DNA of 25,933 nt. Origin: Streptomyces violaceoruber. GTDB taxonomy: Bacteria; Actinomycetota; Actinomycetes; Streptomycetales; Streptomycetaceae. Every line of letters starts with the position of its first letter. The first letter of the stretch is position 1. The notes beneath the pieces were generated by a model that worked only from the letters and a program-made list of their open reading frames with translations, was not told the origin of the DNA and searched no databases. Position numbers and translations under genes: made by a program. This document shows positions 24,459 to 25,933 of the stretch, in pieces. Location: assembly GCA_000720805.1 (NCBI GenBank), contig JODI01000122.1:1-25933 (forward strand), in the 5' to 3' direction.

Positions 24459-25379
24459 TCACTGGTTGACCGTGCAGGCGGCCAGGGAGTCCAGACCCTG
24501 CGGCTTCTCGGCGGTGCGGCCGATGGAGATGGCGATGCGGTCGATGGTCGACTTCCGCTTGTCCGCCAGCGGGCCGAGGATCGCGTTCTGGACGAAGTTC
24601 GGTCCACCCTGGCCGACCGTGTCCACGAGGCGCTTGTCGGCCTCCTGGATCTGGGTGTCCAGAAGGGCCAGGTTGCGGTCGACCTCGGCCTGGGCGGAGG
24701 CCGGGATCGCGGGCAACTGCGAGGCCACGTCCGGGCAGTTGATGGCGCCGGCCGCAGCGGCGTCGCCACCCGCCTCCGCGCCGCCCTCCTGCGGGGCGGC
24801 CGCACTCGGCGTGGCCGCGGCCTCGCCGCCGGCCTCCGCACCGGCACCGGCCTCCGCCCCGGCTTCCTGGCCGGCGCCCGCTTCTGCGCCCGCGCCCGCC
24901 TCCTCGCCCGCGCCGGCGGCACCGTCGGCGTTGAGGGTGCACGGCGCGAGCGCGTCGAGCCCCTGGGGCTTCTCGGCGGTACGGCCGATCGCGGTGGCGA
25001 TGCGGTTGACGGTGGCGATCCGCTTGTCCTCCAGCGGGCCGAGGATCGCGTTCTGGACGAAGTTGGGGCCGCCCTGGCCGACCGTGTCCACGAGCCGCTT
25101 GTTGGCCTCGTCGATCTGGGTCTGCAGCAGGGTCAGGTTGCGTTCGACCTCGGCCTGGGCGGAAGCCGGGATCGCCGGGAGCTGGGAGGCGACGTCCGGG
25201 CACGTGATGGTGCCGGGGCCCGCGGCCAGCGTCTTGGCGTTCGTGCTTCCGCTCTGCGCGGAGCCGGGCGTTCCGGCGAGGGCGGAACCGGCGATCACCG
25301 CGCCGGACAACACCACCGCGGCAGCGCCGCCGATCAACGCGACGCGACGCTTGTTGTACTTCGGAAGAGCCCTGGACAT
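24459..25379 (-). CDS. Secreted protein with two near-identical Cys-bounded domains
   Basis: A 306-residue protein not assigned to a known function. Residues 1-36 form a Sec signal peptide (basic start KYNKRRV, hydrophobic core, SALA cleavage near 35). Two 88-residue domains follow, Cys60-Cys147 and Cys215-Cys302. Each begins CPDVASQLPAIPASAQAEV, continues through KRLVDTVGQGGPNFVQNAIL and IGRTAEKPQGLD, and ends at Cys, so each probably holds one disulfide. They are joined by a Gly/Ala/Glu-rich linker (about 152-212). The pattern is helical with hydrophobic heptads. ATG 25379 has GAGTGAGG upstream. A strong terminator follows, so it is a single-gene unit. It could be a cell-surface or matrix protein; nothing shows enzymatic activity. 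Confidence 0.85.
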   Translation of the reverse strand: MSRALPKYNKRRVALIGGAAAVVLSGAVIAGSALAGTPGSAQSGSTNAKTLAAGPGTITCPDVASQLPAIPASAQAEVERNLTLLQTQIDEANKRLVDTVGQGGPNFVQNAILGPLEDKRIATVNRIATAIGRTAEKPQGLDALAPCTLNADGAAGAGEEAGAGAEAGAGQEAGAEAGAGAEAGGEAAATPSAAAPQEGGAEAGGDAAAAGAINCPDVASQLPAIPASAQAEVDRNLALLDTQIQEADKRLVDTVGQGGPNFVQNAILGPLADKRKSTIDRIAISIGRTAEKPQGLDSLAACTVNQ

Positions 25380-25895
25380 GCGGATGCCTCACTCGGGTCG
25401 GGGGGTCTCTCATTCACAAACGCGGCGCCTGCGTTCGGCGAGAGGTACGGGTAAGCGGTTTCAGGTGTTCAAAGGCCGAGCAAATTTCCTGCCGATGGGC
25501 TGGTCGGCGGGGGCTTGTCGCTCGGTGGGCGGTGGGTCTCGGCCTCGACGGGTGACTGGCGGGGCGCCCCGGGAGACGGGCCGGGCCTCGCCTCGCGAGG
25601 GGCTTTCGCCGCGCCCCGCGCCCGGCGTGTGCCCGCGCCTCGCCCCCGCGCTCTGCGCCCCTCGCCCCCGCGCTCTGCGTGTGCCCGCGTCTCGCCCTGC
25701 GTGTGCCCGCGTCTCGCCTTGCGCAGGGCGCCGCGCCCTGCGCGCGCCCCGCCCCGCGCGCCCCGCCGCCCCGCGGGCGATCGGTGGCAGCCAGGCGCTC
25801 CCCGGTCCGCCACTGTCCTGCGCCGGGAGGTGCCCGCCACAACCGCCTGCGCCCCTGGTTGCAGGCACCACCGCCTCCGCCCCCACCAGCAAGAT
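25380..25895. other. Intergenic GC-rich low-complexity DNA, no gene seen
   Basis: The open frames here on both strands are arginine/proline/alanine-rich shadows of extreme GC content; none has a ribosome site or recognisable domain. The part nearest 25380 should hold the promoter of the secreted-protein gene, but no clear -10/-35 pair was found. Confidence 0.6.
25635..25722. repeat. Four degenerate 22-bp tandem units
   Basis: Units start at 25635, 25657, 25679 and 25701. The first two differ by one base, the last two by one base (GTGTGCCCGCGTCTCGCC followed by CTGC or TTGC). The two pairs are related but more distant. Confidence 0.75.
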
Positions 25896-25933
25896 CTGTC
25901 TCTTATACACATCTCCGAGCCCACGAGACTAAG
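25896..25933 (+). other. Illumina Nextera adapter left at the contig end
   Basis: CTGTCTCTTATACACATCT (25896-25914) is the 19-bp Tn5 mosaic end used in Nextera libraries. CCGAGCCCACGAGAC (25915-25929) is the adapter arm that follows it on the i7 side, and TAAG (25930-25933) fits the first four bases of the i7 index N701 (TAAGGCGA). This is library sequence, not genome. Frames that end here give the well-known artefact peptides CLLYTSPSPRD and MCIRDR. Confidence 0.98.

Noticed and set aside
25414..25924. Minus-strand frames starting MGSEMCIRDR or MYKRQ
   Set aside because: These starts are translations of the Nextera adapter; the remainder is arginine-rich low-complexity sequence.
24409..25932. 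A 507-codon plus-strand open frame reaching the contig end
   Set aside because: It is antisense to the secreted two-domain protein and its last residues come from adapter sequence.

Overview
The window is high-GC actinobacterial DNA, almost certainly Streptomyces. The signs are the G/C-ending codons, GTG starts with GGAGG-type ribosome sites, the argC-argJ-argB-argD-argR order and the protein families present. No rRNA, tRNA or CRISPR array was seen. The right-hand end is not biological: 25896-25933 is Illumina Nextera adapter, so this is the edge of a draft contig.

1-8700 is a worn accessory region. On the minus strand it carries an SDR oxidoreductase, a DHA2-type exporter (cut by the window edge), a zinc-free MDR oxidoreductase, two different enoyl-CoA hydratase-family proteins and a SnoaL-like protein. 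Between them lie gene remnants: parts of a TetR-like regulator, two broken 5' ends of a LuxR-family LAL ATPase regulator carrying the same 99-bp direct repeat, a small winged-helix-like remnant, and a Tn7-like pair (TnsA-like endonuclease plus a TnsB-like transposase cut off after its N-terminus). Two near-identical palindromes (1722-1733 and 5600-5611) look like operators of one TetR-type regulator.

8703-13687 is the arginine biosynthesis operon argCJBDR, with a clear sigma-70-type promoter overlapped by an ARG-box-like site. The genes are joined by 4-nt overlaps. Two mini-ORFs fill the only two gaps: 30 codons between argC and argJ, and 8 codons (MIRRMGRR, half arginine) between argD and argR.

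13736-21115 is an extracytosolic flavin electron-transfer locus. Two ferric-reductase-like haem/FAD membrane proteins each precede a membrane-anchored FMN-binding protein, and ApbE, the enzyme that attaches FMN covalently to such proteins, ends the series. A divergent OmpR-type two-component system sits at the head, with two 11-bp-phased tandem sites in the shared intergenic region. The likely flow is cytosolic NAD(P)H to FAD, to membrane haem, to FMN covalently held outside the membrane.

21102-25379 holds an exported L,D-transpeptidase-like protein, an animal-type haem peroxidase gene with a one-base frameshift, a PPOX-fold flavoprotein with a probable leaderless start, and a secreted protein made of two near-identical Cys-bounded domains. 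25380-25895 shows no gene, only low-complexity GC-rich DNA with a degenerate 22-bp tandem repeat.
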